A program made the translations under genes and the position numbers. The notes beneath the pieces are model-generated. The model was not told where the DNA came from, searched no databases, and was given only the letters and a program-made list of their open reading frames with translations. A stretch of 64,000 bases of DNA from an uncultured Lachnospiraceae bacterium (GTDB taxonomy: Bacteria > Bacillota > Clostridia > Lachnospirales > Anaerotignaceae). The stretch spans positions 1 through 64,000 of the forward strand of contig CALWSU010000003.1 in NCBI GenBank assembly GCA_944384295.1, read 5' to 3'. Positions 28,123-38,496 of this stretch are shown here, one piece after another (position 1 is the stretch's first letter; every line of letters begins with the position of its first letter).

Positions 28123-30486
28123 ATGATTACAAAAATCAAAAAAAGAGATGGACGAGTGGTTCATTTTGACATCAACAAAATTGCAAATGCCATTGAAAAA
28201 TCCTTTGCTGCCACAAGTGGTGCAAAAGATTATACTGTATGTTTAGAATTGGCACAGGAAGTAGCAAATCATTTTTCTCAGCAGCAAATATCCCCTCCTT
28301 CGGTAGAACAAATTCAGGATATGGTAGAAAAAGTGTTGATTGATCATGGTTTTGTGCGTACTGCAAAAGCTTATATACTCTATCGTGCAGAACGTACACG
28401 CGTACGCAATATGAATGAACGTCTGATGAAAACTTTTGAAGACATCACATATAAAGACGCCACAGACAGTGACATCAAACGCGAAAACGCTAACATTGAC
28501 GGCAATACCGCTATGGGGGCTATGTTGAAATATGGCTCAGAAGGCGCAAAACATTTTTATGAATCCTATGTACTGAATCCTGCCCATTCTGAAGCGCATC
28601 GTAATGGGGATATTCATATTCACGATTTAGACTTTTATACATTGACCACAACTTGTTGTCAGATTGATTTAGAAAAACTATTTCAAAATGGCTTTTCCAC
28701 AGGTCATGGCGTATTACGCGAGCCCAACAGCATTATCAGTTATGCTTCTTTGGCTTGTATTGCGATACAGTCCAATCAAAATGACCAACATGGCGGACAA
28801 TCTGTACCAAACTTTGATTACAGTATGGCACCGGGCGTTGCCAAAACATATAAAAAACGATATCGCTCTAACTTTGCCTCTGCAATCGAAGTCATGGACA
28901 GCGAAGCACATGCACAAAAATTGCAGGAAGCTTTTGACAAACTCGAAAAAGACAATCTCATTCCTGCATTAGATAAAAATGAAACATATGACAAAGCCGA
29001 AGCAGCGCTTGTATCTGAAATCGGCATTTCGGAAGAAATTTATCAAAAAGCAAAAGCGTTTACTGAAAAAAAATCTTTGCAAGAAACAGACAAAGAAACC
29101 TATCAAGCAATGGAAGCATTGCTGCACAATTTGAATACCATGCACAGCCGCGCTGGCGCACAAACGCCATTTTCTTCTATCAACTATGGTATGGATACTT
29201 CCACAGAAGCGCGTATGGTCATGAAAAATATGCTTTTGGTTACAGAAGCTGGTTTAGGCAATGGGGAAACTGCAATCTTTCCAATTCAGATTTTCCGTAT
29301 CAAAGAAGGAATCAACTTCAATCCTGGAGAACCAAACTACGACTTGTTCAAACTGGCTTGTCGCGTTAGCGCAAAACGACTGTTTCCAAACTTCTCTTTT
29401 CAAGATGCGCCTTTTAATCTGCAATATTACAAAGAAGGTCATCCTGAAACAGAAATTGCATACATGGGCTGTCGTACACGTGTGATGGCAAATGTGCATG
29501 ACCCCAGCAAAGCCATTACACCTGGTCGTGGCAACTTGAGTTTTACCAGCATTAACCTGCCGCGAATCGCAATTATGGCAAATCAAAACATTGATTGGTT
29601 TTTCCAAGAACTAGACCACAAAATTGATTTGGTGGTAGAACAACTTTTGGAACGTTTTGAAATTCAAGCCAAGAAAAAAGTGCACAACTATCCTTTCCTG
29701 ATGGGTGAAGGCATTTGGATTGACAGCGATAAATTAGGCTACCATGATGAAGTACGAGAAGTTTTAAAGAACGGTACGCTTTCTGTCGGCTTTATTGGAT
29801 TGGCAGAAACTTTAAAAGCACTTATCGGTGTACATCATGGCGAAAGCGAAGTCGCACAAAATCTTGGTTTGGATATTGTCAGCCACATGCGGCATCGCTT
29901 AGATGAAATTTCTCAAAAAACAAAACTGAATTTTACATTATTGGCAACACCTGCCGAAGGTTTATCTGGTCGTTTTGTAGAAATCGACCGCAAGCGTTTT
30001 GGTTCTATCGAAGGTGTTACAGATCGGGAGTATTATACCAACAGTTTCCATATTCCAGTATATTACCCTATCAGTGCATATAAGAAAATACAGTTAGAAG
30101 CACCATACCACGCGTTGACAAACGCTGGGCACATCACCTATGTAGAATTAGATGGCGACCCCAGCACCAATTTAGATGCTTTTGAAAAAATCATACGTTA
30201 CATGAAGGCGCAAGGTATTGGATACGGTTCTATCAACCATCCTGTCGACCGTGACCCACTTTGTGGATACAATGGTATCATTGGGGATACTTGCCCGAAA
30301 TGCGGCAGAAAAGAAACAGAAGGCGAAGTGGGATTCCAAAGAATTCGTCGTATCACAGGCTATCTGGTGGGTACCTTAGACCGTTTCAATAACGCAAAAC
30401 GCGCAGAAGTACGCGACCGCGTCAAACATTCTGTCGTAACTGAAGTCAATTTACAACCAAAAACACAGAAAGATGAAGCCCTATGA
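28123..30486 (+). CDS. nrdD: Anaerobic (class III) ribonucleoside-triphosphate reductase
   Basis: NrdD makes dNTPs from NTPs under anaerobic conditions using a glycyl radical. The 787-residue protein begins with an ATP cone (ITKIKKRDGRVVHFDINKI). Active-site cysteines lie within the barrel (CCQIDL, CRTRVM). A C-terminal zinc site (C-X9-CPKC) is followed by the radical loop RRITGYLVGTLDRFNNAKR with Gly at about 746. The start at 28123 follows AGAGGGG; an upstream in-frame ATG at 27976 lies before the promoter -35 and cannot be used. It overlaps nrdG by four bases. NrdR boxes in the promoter indicate repression by the nearby nrdR product. Confidence 0.97.
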   Translation: MITKIKKRDGRVVHFDINKIANAIEKSFAATSGAKDYTVCLELAQEVANHFSQQQISPPSVEQIQDMVEKVLIDHGFVRTAKAYILYRAERTRVRNMNERLMKTFEDITYKDATDSDIKRENANIDGNTAMGAMLKYGSEGAKHFYESYVLNPAHSEAHRNGDIHIHDLDFYTLTTTCCQIDLEKLFQNGFSTGHGVLREPNSIISYASLACIAIQSNQNDQHGGQSVPNFDYSMAPGVAKTYKKRYRSNFASAIEVMDSEAHAQKLQEAFDKLEKDNLIPALDKNETYDKAEAALVSEIGISEEIYQKAKAFTEKKSLQETDKETYQAMEALLHNLNTMHSRAGAQTPFSSINYGMDTSTEARMVMKNMLLVTEAGLGNGETAIFPIQIFRIKEGINFNPGEPNYDLFKLACRVSAKRLFPNFSFQDAPFNLQYYKEGHPETEIAYMGCRTRVMANVHDPSKAITPGRGNLSFTSINLPRIAIMANQNIDWFFQELDHKIDLVVEQLLERFEIQAKKKVHNYPFLMGEGIWIDSDKLGYHDEVREVLKNGTLSVGFIGLAETLKALIGVHHGESEVAQNLGLDIVSHMRHRLDEISQKTKLNFTLLATPAEGLSGRFVEIDRKRFGSIEGVTDREYYTNSFHIPVYYPISAYKKIQLEAPYHALTNAGHITYVELDGDPSTNLDAFEKIIRYMKAQGIGYGSINHPVDRDPLCGYNGIIGDTCPKCGRKETEGEVGFQRIRRITGYLVGTLDRFNNAKRAEVRDRVKHSVVTEVNLQPKTQKDEAL

Positions 30487-30980
30487 AAATCAAAATCAGT
30501 GGTGCTGTCAATGACTCCATTGTAGACGGTACCGGTTTACGTTTTACATTATTTACACAAGGTTGTCCACATCATTGCAAAGGCTGTCACAATCCACAGA
30601 CACATGATTTTGCAGGTGGATTTTGGTCGGATACAGATGAGATTTTAAAAGCCATCTCTGAAAATCCTTTGTTAGATGGTATTACACTATCTGGAGGAGA
30701 ACCATTTTTACAGCCAGAACCCTGTACCCTATTAGCGAAGCAAGTACATCAAATGGGGCTTTCGGTCTGGGCGTATACTGGATATACTTGGGAAGCTTTA
30801 CAGCAAGAAGCAGACCCAGCACGCATGGCTTTTTTACAGCAAATTGACGTATTGGTAGATGGACCTTTTTTAGAAGAGGCACGTTCTTTAGAACTCAGAT
30901 TCAAAGGCAGTTCCAATCAACGTACTATTGATGTAAAACGTTCTTTCGCCGAAAATAAAATCATATTGTTGGAAGGATAA
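30483..30980 (+). CDS. nrdG: Anaerobic ribonucleotide reductase activating protein
   Basis: NrdG is the radical-SAM activase that installs the glycyl radical on NrdD. The 165-residue protein carries the cluster motif C-X3-C-X2-C at Cys28, Cys32 and Cys35 (GCPHHCKGCHN), the GGEP-like SAM motif in LSGGEPFLQ, and a typical short barrel. It overlaps nrdD by ATGA, so the two are translationally coupled. A strong terminator follows at 30996-31030. Confidence 0.96.
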   Translation: MKIKISGAVNDSIVDGTGLRFTLFTQGCPHHCKGCHNPQTHDFAGGFWSDTDEILKAISENPLLDGITLSGGEPFLQPEPCTLLAKQVHQMGLSVWAYTGYTWEALQQEADPARMAFLQQIDVLVDGPFLEEARSLELRFKGSSNQRTIDVKRSFAENKIILLEG

Positions 30981-30995
30981 TTCCACAAATCCAAA

Positions 30996-31030
30996 AATCT
31001 CTTTGCAAACATTTTGTATGCAAAGAGATT
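30996..31030 (+). terminator. Terminator of nrdDG
   Basis: A 12-bp perfect stem, AATCTCTTTGCA (30996-31007) with TGCAAAGAGATT (31019-31030), is followed by TTTTCTGTCTTTTTTT. Confidence 0.9.
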
Positions 31031-31139
31031 TTTTCTGTCTTTTTTTGGCAGAATAATACGATATATTATATGTCTAAGTGTTTTCATTTCCCGTTACAAT
31101 CAAAGTATACCAATTTGATACCATAGGAGGAATGAGCCT

Positions 31140-31724
31140 TTGAAATTACATATTCCACAACCGAAAGAAACTTACTTATTACAAGATTTAGAACAGATAC
31201 ATGACACATTGCTATGTGCAACTGCGCAAATAGAAAATGCTTTTTCTGCCGCATTTTATGCACAATGTATCGAAAGTACTTATGCCGATGGATACGAAAC
31301 ATTTTTATTAGACCATAGCATATCCAATTGCTTTCAAGAAAATCGCGCACAATGCAACACATTTGTATTGGAACGGTTTTATAAATTGGCTGCAATACAC
31401 CATACGATACAAGTGGTGCAGCGTCGAAAAAAAGAACTTTGTTGGGAAGATATGGCAAACGATATGCAAAAAATATTTACCTTCCATGAAAATGAAAGGC
31501 ATATGGCAGACATATTATATCAATGCGCATGTATTAGCCGCAGTCGTTTTCGTGCGCTATTTGCCCGCACTACCGCACGGTATCTCTTTGCACAAACAGA
31601 ACTATCGCCCGTAACATTGGCTTTTTTGATGAATTTCTGGTATAATTCCTATCAGAGCTTTATGGCATCGTTTATCAATTATGTGCCTTTTCGGGTACGA
31701 TTGCATACACATGCCATCATTTGA
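31140..31724 (+). CDS. Hypothetical protein upstream of addA (194 aa)
   Basis: I do not recognise this protein. It starts with TTG at 31140, nine bases after a clear AGGAGG. The first 100 residues look helical with scattered Cys and His (IHDTLLCATAQIENAF, LAAIHHTIQVVQRRKK). A segment near 120-150 (MADILYQCACISRSRFRALFA) resembles a helix-turn-helix, and an aromatic-rich C-terminus follows (FLMNFWYNSYQSFM). There is no signal peptide. It ends 34 bases before addA, in the place where addB usually lies, but it is far too short and different to be AddB. Co-transcription with addA is likely; function is unknown. Confidence 0.7.
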   Translation: MKLHIPQPKETYLLQDLEQIHDTLLCATAQIENAFSAAFYAQCIESTYADGYETFLLDHSISNCFQENRAQCNTFVLERFYKLAAIHHTIQVVQRRKKELCWEDMANDMQKIFTFHENERHMADILYQCACISRSRFRALFARTTARYLFAQTELSPVTLAFLMNFWYNSYQSFMASFINYVPFRVRLHTHAII

Positions 31725-31758
31725 AAAGGATACAGGAATACATGAGGTGAAAAGCAAC

Positions 31759-34700
31759 ATGGGTGCAAATTGGACAGAGCAACAATTACAAGCCATTACA
31801 GCAACTGGCAGTGATATATTAGTCAGTGCGGCAGCAGGCAGCGGGAAAACTGCGGTATTGGTAGAACGCATCATACGTCGTATTACACAAGGCGATCCCC
31901 CACTTGACATTGATCGACTGCTTGTTGTGACATTTACACGTGCAGCAGCAGCTGAAATGAGCCAACGTATTGGCGCGGCAGTCGCAAAACAACTAGAAGC
32001 AACCCCCGAAAATGTACATTTGCAAAATCAGTTGACCTATTTGGGGCATGCAGATATTAAAACCATACACGCGTTTTGTTTACAAGTCATTCGAGAATAT
32101 GGATATTTATTGGATATTGACCCTGCCGCGCAAACCGCTGACCCTTCCGAAATTCATCTTTTACAAAAAGACGTTTTAACCGAATTATTTGAATCAAAAT
32201 ATGAAGCTGAAGACAACGATTTTTTATTGTTACTGGAAACCTTTGGAGAAGCGACAGGCGACAACCGTCTGAAAGAATTGATTTTACAAACATATGAATT
32301 TGCGCAAGGCTATCCCAATCCTTCCGCAATATTAGAAGATATGGCGGCACAGTTTGATTTTTCGGAAACAGATTCTATCAATACTTGTCGCTGGCTTCCT
32401 TTGATTCAAGAATCCATTTTGCATCAAGCACAGTATGCTTTTTACCTATTACAAAAAGTTTTACAACGTATTGCATCAGACCCAGATTTTACAGGATATA
32501 CCGAACGTATCACAGAGGAAGCGGAAGGTCTTTCTGCATTGGCGCAAAGTCTGCAAACACCAGATTACGCCGCATGGCATACTGCATTTGCTTCCATTTC
32601 ATTTGGACGGATTCCTTCCTATCGTGGCGAAAACAAAGAACTTTCCGAATGGGCAAAAAATTTACGCAATGAAGCAAAAAAAGTAGTGGAAGGTTTGAAA
32701 GATACCTATTTTTGCTATGGCGTGGAAAAACAAAGTGAATTATTACACAAACTCTATCCTGTTGCAAATGCACTTTCTCAATTAACCATCGCTTTTGCAC
32801 AGGCTTTCGCAGAAGCAAAAAAAGAAAAACTTTGGCTAGACTTCCACGACTATGAACATTTTGCACTGCAAATTTTAGTAGAGCCAGAAAGCACCCCACA
32901 ACAGATATTGCCTACCAACGCAGCAAAGCAAATGCAAGAGCGATATGACGAAATCATGATTGACGAATATCAGGACAGCAATTTGGTACAAGAAATGTTA
33001 TTATGCGCAGTTTCCAAAGAAAGCCTTGGTAAAAACAACCGTTTTATGGTGGGTGATGTCAAGCAAAGTATTTACCGCTTTCGCTTGGCTATGCCAGAAT
33101 TATTCAATGAAAAATATCATACCTACCCTACCACCGCTGGTGGAAAAACACGTAAAATCATACTGTCTAAAAACTTCCGCAGTCGTGAAAACATATTGCT
33201 TGGTATCAATTTTATTTTTCAGCAATTGATGCGCGAATCCTTAGGCGACGTTGCATATGATGAAGCTTCTGCCTTATATTACGGCGCAGACTATCCAGAA
33301 ACGCAAAATGATACAAATGAGTTATTACTTTTAGATTTAGCCATAGAAGAAAATAATACTTTGCCCGAAGATATTGCGGAACTTGACCGCAAAACATTAG
33401 AAGCAACTTGGATTGCAAAAAAAATCAAATCCATGATTGCAGAAGGCTTTTCGGTATATGAACGTGATACCAAACAATACAGACCTTTGGAATATCGAGA
33501 TATTGCCATACTATTTCGCAGTATCAAAAACTGGGGCACGACATTAGATGATGTCTTTCGCAAAGAAGGTATCCCCTTTTATGCCGAAAACGCCATCAGC
33601 TATTATGAAATACCAGAAGTCGATACTATATTGCATTTTTTACGTTTGATAGACAACCCATATCAAGATATTCCGCTTCTGTCTTTACTGCATGCACCTT
33701 TATATGGTCTGTCCGCAGACGATTTGGCAGAAATTCGTTTATTAGGTGGTAATGGGTTATATTATGAATGTGTGTTACGTTATTTGGCAGAAGGCAGCAA
33801 TCCTGATATTATAGCAATATTACAGCGCTTTTATGACAATTTACAAGATTGGCGTACACAAGCAAAACAAGTATCTTTGCAAGAGTTATTGCGCTATCTT
33901 TACGCACAAACGGGATATTATGACTATATCGGCATGACGGAAGGCGGTTCCCTGCGACAAGCCAATCTAAGATTGCTTTTAGAAAAAGCCGAAGCCTATG
34001 AAAAAAACAGCGGAAAAGGATTATTCCATTTCATACGTTTTGTAGAAGATATGAAAACCATGGAACAGGATATTTCAGGTGCAAAGCTGCAAAGTGAATC
34101 CGAAAATTTAGTACGCATCATGACCATACATAAAAGCAAAGGTTTGGAATTTCCTGTTGTATTTGTAGCGGACTTGGGAAAACAATTTAACGAAATGGAT
34201 ATCCGCAATCCCATATTGACCCATCAACATTGGGGCTATGGTATGGATTATACAGACATTGAAAAAAGGGTAACTTATCGCACATTATCCAAAACTGCTT
34301 TGGCAGAAGCAATTCGTCTGGAAAATTTATCCGAAGAAATGCGTGTGTTATATGTTGCACTGACACGTGCAAAAGAAAAACTAATCTTGACCGGCAGTGT
34401 AAAGAATCTATCCACAGCTATGCAGAAATGGGCTGAAACCGCAGATACACAAGACAGTGTTTTACCTCTGCTCCGCTTGCGTCGTGGACGCACTTATTTA
34501 GACTGGATTATGCCTGCACTTCTGCGCCACCCTGCCGGACGCAGTGTACCAGAGCCATGGGAAGTAGAAGACCGCGGAGAACCGCATATCTTCTTTGACG
34601 AACCTTCCAAATGGGATTTGACATTTTGGAATCGTCAACAATTATTAGAAAAAGAGGAAATACAAACGCAAGAAGCAGAAGAAAAGAAAGCCATTTTTAC

Positions 34701-35439
34701 CAATTGGGATACACAAATCGACTATAGCGGTTTACGAAGTGACGTTTTTCATATTCTTTCTTGGCAATACGACCATGCCAACGCCATCAAATTACCAGCA
34801 AAAATTTCGATTTCTGAAATCAAGCGAAAATTTATGGAACAAATATATGATATTCCTCCTGCATCTCCAGCAAAATTAACATTGCCTACACAAATTACGC
34901 AGCCTTTACAAGCGGCGCAAATTGGTACTGCCATGCATATGGTGATGGAGGCGGCTGATTTACGTCAATCTTACACAGAAGAAACACTCGAAATATTGAT
35001 ACAAAATTTAATCACACAAGGCAGATTGACAGAACTAGAAGCAGATGCTTTACGCCGAAACGAATTATTGCAATTTTTTTCCTCTGACATTGCACAACGG
35101 ATTCGTCAAGCAGACAGTATACACAAAGAACAACCTTTTTCTATGTTGATACAGCCGCATGAAATCGCATTATGTACGGAACCTATGGTACCTGCGGAAT
35201 GGGTGCAAGTCAACGGGATTATTGACTGTTACTTCCAAGAGCAAAATGACATCATTTTAGTGGATTACAAAAGCGACCACATTTATCAAGAAAATTTACT
35301 GATTGAAAAATACAAATTACAAATCAATCTATATCGTGAGGCGTTGCGGCGCGCGACTGGTATGCCTGTTTCTCAGTGTTATTTATATTCTTTTGCAATG
35401 GGACGTGCCATTGCAGTACCAAACAAAATTGTATTTTAA
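31759..35439 (+). CDS. addA: ATP-dependent helicase/nuclease subunit A (AddA)
   Basis: AddA is the UvrD-like helicase-nuclease that processes DNA double-strand ends for recombination. The 1226-residue protein has Walker A AAAGSGKT at 24-31, FTRAAAAEMSQRI, the DExx-type MIDEYQDSN, GDVKQSIYRFR, MTIHKSKGLEFPVVF and VLYVALTRAKEKL. A C-terminal RecB-like nuclease has the motif VDYKSD at about Asp1169 and Lys1171, followed by YKLQINLYREAL. The start at 31759 follows GAGGTGAAA and gives the usual N-terminus; an earlier ATG at 31681 lies inside the preceding gene. The partner AddB is not in the window. Confidence 0.95.
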   Translation: MGANWTEQQLQAITATGSDILVSAAAGSGKTAVLVERIIRRITQGDPPLDIDRLLVVTFTRAAAAEMSQRIGAAVAKQLEATPENVHLQNQLTYLGHADIKTIHAFCLQVIREYGYLLDIDPAAQTADPSEIHLLQKDVLTELFESKYEAEDNDFLLLLETFGEATGDNRLKELILQTYEFAQGYPNPSAILEDMAAQFDFSETDSINTCRWLPLIQESILHQAQYAFYLLQKVLQRIASDPDFTGYTERITEEAEGLSALAQSLQTPDYAAWHTAFASISFGRIPSYRGENKELSEWAKNLRNEAKKVVEGLKDTYFCYGVEKQSELLHKLYPVANALSQLTIAFAQAFAEAKKEKLWLDFHDYEHFALQILVEPESTPQQILPTNAAKQMQERYDEIMIDEYQDSNLVQEMLLCAVSKESLGKNNRFMVGDVKQSIYRFRLAMPELFNEKYHTYPTTAGGKTRKIILSKNFRSRENILLGINFIFQQLMRESLGDVAYDEASALYYGADYPETQNDTNELLLLDLAIEENNTLPEDIAELDRKTLEATWIAKKIKSMIAEGFSVYERDTKQYRPLEYRDIAILFRSIKNWGTTLDDVFRKEGIPFYAENAISYYEIPEVDTILHFLRLIDNPYQDIPLLSLLHAPLYGLSADDLAEIRLLGGNGLYYECVLRYLAEGSNPDIIAILQRFYDNLQDWRTQAKQVSLQELLRYLYAQTGYYDYIGMTEGGSLRQANLRLLLEKAEAYEKNSGKGLFHFIRFVEDMKTMEQDISGAKLQSESENLVRIMTIHKSKGLEFPVVFVADLGKQFNEMDIRNPILTHQHWGYGMDYTDIEKRVTYRTLSKTALAEAIRLENLSEEMRVLYVALTRAKEKLILTGSVKNLSTAMQKWAETADTQDSVLPLLRLRRGRTYLDWIMPALLRHPAGRSVPEPWEVEDRGEPHIFFDEPSKWDLTFWNRQQLLEKEEIQTQEAEEKKAIFTNWDTQIDYSGLRSDVFHILSWQYDHANAIKLPAKISISEIKRKFMEQIYDIPPASPAKLTLPTQITQPLQAAQIGTAMHMVMEAADLRQSYTEETLEILIQNLITQGRLTELEADALRRNELLQFFSSDIAQRIRQADSIHKEQPFSMLIQPHEIALCTEPMVPAEWVQVNGIIDCYFQEQNDIILVDYKSDHIYQENLLIEKYKLQINLYREALRRATGMPVSQCYLYSFAMGRAIAVPNKIVF

Positions 35440-35447
35440 AACAAATA

Positions 35448-35497
35448 AAAAACAACGGATTTTTTCAGCTTATCGTTCTGAAAAGTCCGTTGTTTTT
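35448..35497. terminator. Bidirectional terminator between addA and the his operon
   Basis: AAAAACAACGGA (35448-35459) pairs with TCCGTTGTTTTT (35486-35497), with further pairing TTTTCAG/CTGAAAA inside. It lies between the convergent addA and hisK genes. Confidence 0.88.
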
Positions 35498-35503
35498 GTA
35501 TGG

Positions 35504-36331
35504 TTACATAATTTCTGAAAGTGGAATTTCTTTCCAGCCTTGCTTTGTCCAAATATGAACCACTTGGAAACCAAATTCTTGCAAAGCTTGTTTGATTTCT
35601 GCAAACTGAAATCCTAATGAATTTCCATCATGGCTATCGCTGGAAAGCAAAACCTTGCCATTCCATTTCTGTAGCTGTTTCAATAAATCATAAGATGGGT
35701 ATGGTTCTGTACGTAAACCACGATACATAGCACCTGTATTGATTTCAAACGGTTTTCCGGTCTGCAACAAAGCCTCCATCGCTTCCAATGCCAAAAAACG
35801 ATATGCTTTCTGTGTCATATCAAAATGCTTGCCACCCTCATTGAATTTTGTCAATAAATCAAAATGTCCAATAAAGTCCGCATTTGTTTTTTCTACCACC
35901 TGTGCCACTGTTTCAAAATAGCATTTCGCATATTTGATATAATCTCCGCCAAACCCCTCTTTGACCACTTTCAAAAACAAATCCTCAGATTCATCCACTG
36001 CATAATATTGTCCGTTTTGTTTGATGTAATGCACAGACCCAATGACAAAATCAAAATCTTTTGTATCATCTGTGCCATAAAAGTCCTGCTCTACACCACA
36101 GAAAATATCCATTTTTCCTGCATATTCTGTCTGTAATGCCGCAATATCTTTGCGATACTGCAATACATTCTGACGTGACATACAATAGCTTTCATCAAAT
36201 GCAGTATAGCTATGACCCGAAAAACCAAGATATGTAAATCCTTTTTCATATGCGGCTTTTGCCATTTCCGCTGCGCTTTGTTTTCCGTCGCAATATGTCG
36301 TATGGGTATGATAATTGGCTTTTAGACTCAT
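35504..36331 (-). CDS. hisK: Histidinol-phosphatase, PHP family
   Basis: This PHP-superfamily phosphatase removes phosphate from histidinol phosphate, the next-to-last stage of histidine synthesis. The 275-residue product has the metal motif HTHTTYCDG (His8, His10, Asp15), [11 protein letters not shown], the Glu of [20 protein letters not shown] and SSDSHDG, all usual in HisK/HisJ. It is the last gene of the his operon, overlapping hisIE by four bases. The gene name differs between species (hisK or hisJ). Confidence 0.93.
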   Translation of the reverse strand: MSLKANYHTHTTYCDGKQSAAEMAKAAYEKGFTYLGFSGHSYTAFDESYCMSRQNVLQYRKDIAALQTEYAGKMDIFCGVEQDFYGTDDTKDFDFVIGSVHYIKQNGQYYAVDESEDLFLKVVKEGFGGDYIKYAKCYFETVAQVVEKTNADFIGHFDLLTKFNEGGKHFDMTQKAYRFLALEAMEALLQTGKPFEINTGAMYRGLRTEPYPSYDLLKQLQKWNGKVLLSSDSHDGNSLGFQFAEIKQALQEFGFQVVHIWTKQGWKEIPLSEIM

Positions 36332-36978
36332 TTTGTCATCTTCTCCTGTTTGATTTTATGGTCAATGATATGACGGGACGCCAATTCTTTTCTGACATCT
36401 TCCAAGGAAATACCCATTTCTACCATCAGTACCAATACATGATATGCCAAATCTGCAATCTCATATATGGTTTCTTTTTTATCTTCTGCTTTTGCGGCAA
36501 TGATGACCTCTGTCGATTCTTCCCCTACTTTTTTCAAGATTTTGTCCAAACCTTTTTCAAACAAATAGGTGGTATAAGAACCTTCTGGCATATTTTCTTT
36601 TCTGCCCGCCAACAACTGCATCAAACTATCCAAAGAAAATCCTTGATTTGTTTCGCTTTGATAAACTGGATGATGGAAGCAACTTTCTGCTCCAGTATGA
36701 CAAGCAGGTCCATCTTTCAATACTTCTATGGTCAATGCATCTTTATCACAATCGGCTGTGATGCTGACAATATGTTGATAGTTTCCAGAAGTTTCTCCTT
36801 TACGCCATAATTCCTGACGGGAACGTGACCAAAAGCATGTTTTGCCTTCCTGCATACTGATTTCCAAACTTTCCCGATTCATATATGCTATCGTCAAAAC
36901 TTGTTTACTCAAAGCGTCTACTACCACAGCTGGTATCAGACCTTTTTCATCAAATTTCAATGTATTGATATCAAACAT
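36328..36978 (-). CDS. hisIE: Bifunctional phosphoribosyl-AMP cyclohydrolase / phosphoribosyl-ATP pyrophosphatase
   Basis: The fused enzyme performs steps two and three of histidine synthesis. In the 216-residue protein, the cyclohydrolase half (about 1-115) contains [35 protein letters not shown] (positions about 33-54) and the metal site DCDKDAL with CHTGAESCF. The pyrophosphatase half has [24 protein letters not shown] and [13 protein letters not shown]. The order HisI then HisE is the bacterial norm. It lies 15 bases after hisF and overlaps hisK by four bases. Confidence 0.96.
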   Translation of the reverse strand: MFDINTLKFDEKGLIPAVVVDALSKQVLTIAYMNRESLEISMQEGKTCFWSRSRQELWRKGETSGNYQHIVSITADCDKDALTIEVLKDGPACHTGAESCFHHPVYQSETNQGFSLDSLMQLLAGRKENMPEGSYTTYLFEKGLDKILKKVGEESTEVIIAAKAEDKKETIYEIADLAYHVLVLMVEMGISLEDVRKELASRHIIDHKIKQEKMTK

Positions 36979-36993
36979 TTTTGTATTTCTCCT

Positions 36994-37752
36994 TTATCTT
37001 CTTACTACAATCTGTTCCTGTGCCAGACGTGTTTTCAATTCCTGTATGTCCACTTCTCCAAAATGGAAAATAGAGGCTGCCAATCCAGCATCTACTGTTG
37101 GCAGTGTATGGAACAGTTTAACAAAATCCTCTATTTTCCCTGCACCACCAGAAGCGATAACAGGCACAGAAACCGCATCGCAAACTGCTTCCAGCATTTC
37201 CAAATCAAAGCCTTGTTTGACGCCATCTGTATCAATGCTGTTGACAACCACTTCACCAGCACCCAAAGCAACACATTTTTTAATCCATGCAATAGCTTCC
37301 ATACCTGTGTTTTCTCGTCCACCTTTTGCAAATATTGTAAAACGTCCATCGACCCGTTTTACATCTGCGGATAATACGACACATTGGTCACCATATCTTT
37401 TGGCAGCTTCTGCAATCAAATTTGGATTTTTGATTGCCCCAGAATTGACGCTGACTTTATCGGCACCACATTTTAACACACGGTCAAAATCTTCTAATGT
37501 ATTGATGCCGCCGCCAACCGTCAAAGGGATAAAAATCGTTTTTGCGACTTCTTTCAAAATATCGGTGAACAAGGCTCTCCCTTCTGCAGACGCGGTAATA
37601 TCATAAAATACCAATTCATCCGCGCCATGGTCACTATAATACTTCCCCAATTCTACAGGAGAAGAAACATCACTCAAGCCTTGGAAATTGACACCCTTTA
37701 CCACGCGTCCATCTTTGACGTCCAGACAAGGTATGATACGTTTTGTAATCAT
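36994..37752 (-). CDS. hisF: Imidazole glycerol phosphate synthase, cyclase subunit
   Basis: HisF uses ammonia from HisH to close the imidazole ring, giving imidazole glycerol phosphate and AICAR. The 252-residue TIM barrel starts MITKRIIPCLDVKDGRVVKG with the catalytic Asp in CLDVKDG, and has the phosphate loops LTVGGGI and VIASGGAGK. Asp130-type chemistry is supported by VLSADVKRVDG. The start at 37752 lies one base after the hisA stop with GGGGGAAGG upstream; the longer reading begins inside hisA. The AICAR by-product feeds the purine branch encoded at 54963-56950. Confidence 0.96.
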   Translation of the reverse strand: MITKRIIPCLDVKDGRVVKGVNFQGLSDVSSPVELGKYYSDHGADELVFYDITASAEGRALFTDILKEVAKTIFIPLTVGGGINTLEDFDRVLKCGADKVSVNSGAIKNPNLIAEAAKRYGDQCVVLSADVKRVDGRFTIFAKGGRENTGMEAIAWIKKCVALGAGEVVVNSIDTDGVKQGFDLEMLEAVCDAVSVPVIASGGAGKIEDFVKLFHTLPTVDAGLAASIFHFGEVDIQELKTRLAQEQIVVRR

Positions 37753-37753
37753 A

Positions 37754-38476
37754 TCAGCCTTCCCCCTTTCCAATTTTGACCGCTTCTGCTAAGTCGATAT
37801 GTCCTGTATATAATGCTTTGCCCAAAATGGCACCATACAGCCCCATACATTGTAATGCAGAAACATCTTCCAAAGAAGACACACCACCAGAAGCAATCAA
37901 ATCCATATGGTATGTTTCGGATAAATGACGATATAATTCCAAATTGGTACCAGAAAGCAGACCATCTTTTGAAATATCGGTACAAATAATCGTTTTCACA
38001 CCGATTTTTTCTAATTTTTCGCAAAATGCATCACAGGTCAAACCAGATAATTCTGTCCACCCTTTTATGGCAACCATACCATCTTTGATGTCTACCCCGA
38101 CTGCAATTTTTTCTCCATATTTTGCTACCATGCGTTCTAAAAAATCAGGCTGTGTGATTGCGGCTGTACCCAAAATCACACGGGAAACACCTGCCTGCAA
38201 ATATTTTTCTATGGTTTCTTCGCTGCGGATACCACCGCCAACTTCTGTGATTAAGCCGCTTTTTGCTACAATTTCGCGAATGGTTTCCAGATTTGGGGTT
38301 GTGCCATCTTTTGCACCTTCCAAATCTACCAAATGTAAATACGTTGCACCTGCTTTTGCAAAGGATACCGCAACAGCAGCGGGGTCATTGCTATATATTG
38401 TCTTTTGGGCATAATCCCCGCGTACCAAACGTACCGCACATCCCTCAATCAAATCTATGGCAGGAAATATATTCAT
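37754..38476 (-). CDS. hisA: ProFAR isomerase (HisA)
   Basis: HisA isomerises the aminoimidazole intermediate ProFAR to PRFAR. The 240-residue barrel begins MNIFPAIDLIEGCAVRLVRGDYAQ with the catalytic Asp8 region. It has VDLEGAKDG, VGGGIRSEETI, the second catalytic Asp in ICTDISKDGLLSG, and IASGGVSS. It follows hisH by 20 bases with AAGGAG as ribosome site and is followed directly by hisF. Confidence 0.96.
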   Translation of the reverse strand: MNIFPAIDLIEGCAVRLVRGDYAQKTIYSNDPAAVAVSFAKAGATYLHLVDLEGAKDGTTPNLETIREIVAKSGLITEVGGGIRSEETIEKYLQAGVSRVILGTAAITQPDFLERMVAKYGEKIAVGVDIKDGMVAIKGWTELSGLTCDAFCEKLEKIGVKTIICTDISKDGLLSGTNLELYRHLSETYHMDLIASGGVSSLEDVSALQCMGLYGAILGKALYTGHIDLAEAVKIGKGEG

Positions 38477-38496
38477 GTTATGTTCTCCTTCCTGGA

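Noticed and set aside
31140-31724. AddB or an AddB fragment
   Set aside because: The protein has 194 residues, no Walker A, no Fe-S cysteines and no nuclease motif, so it does not resemble AddB.
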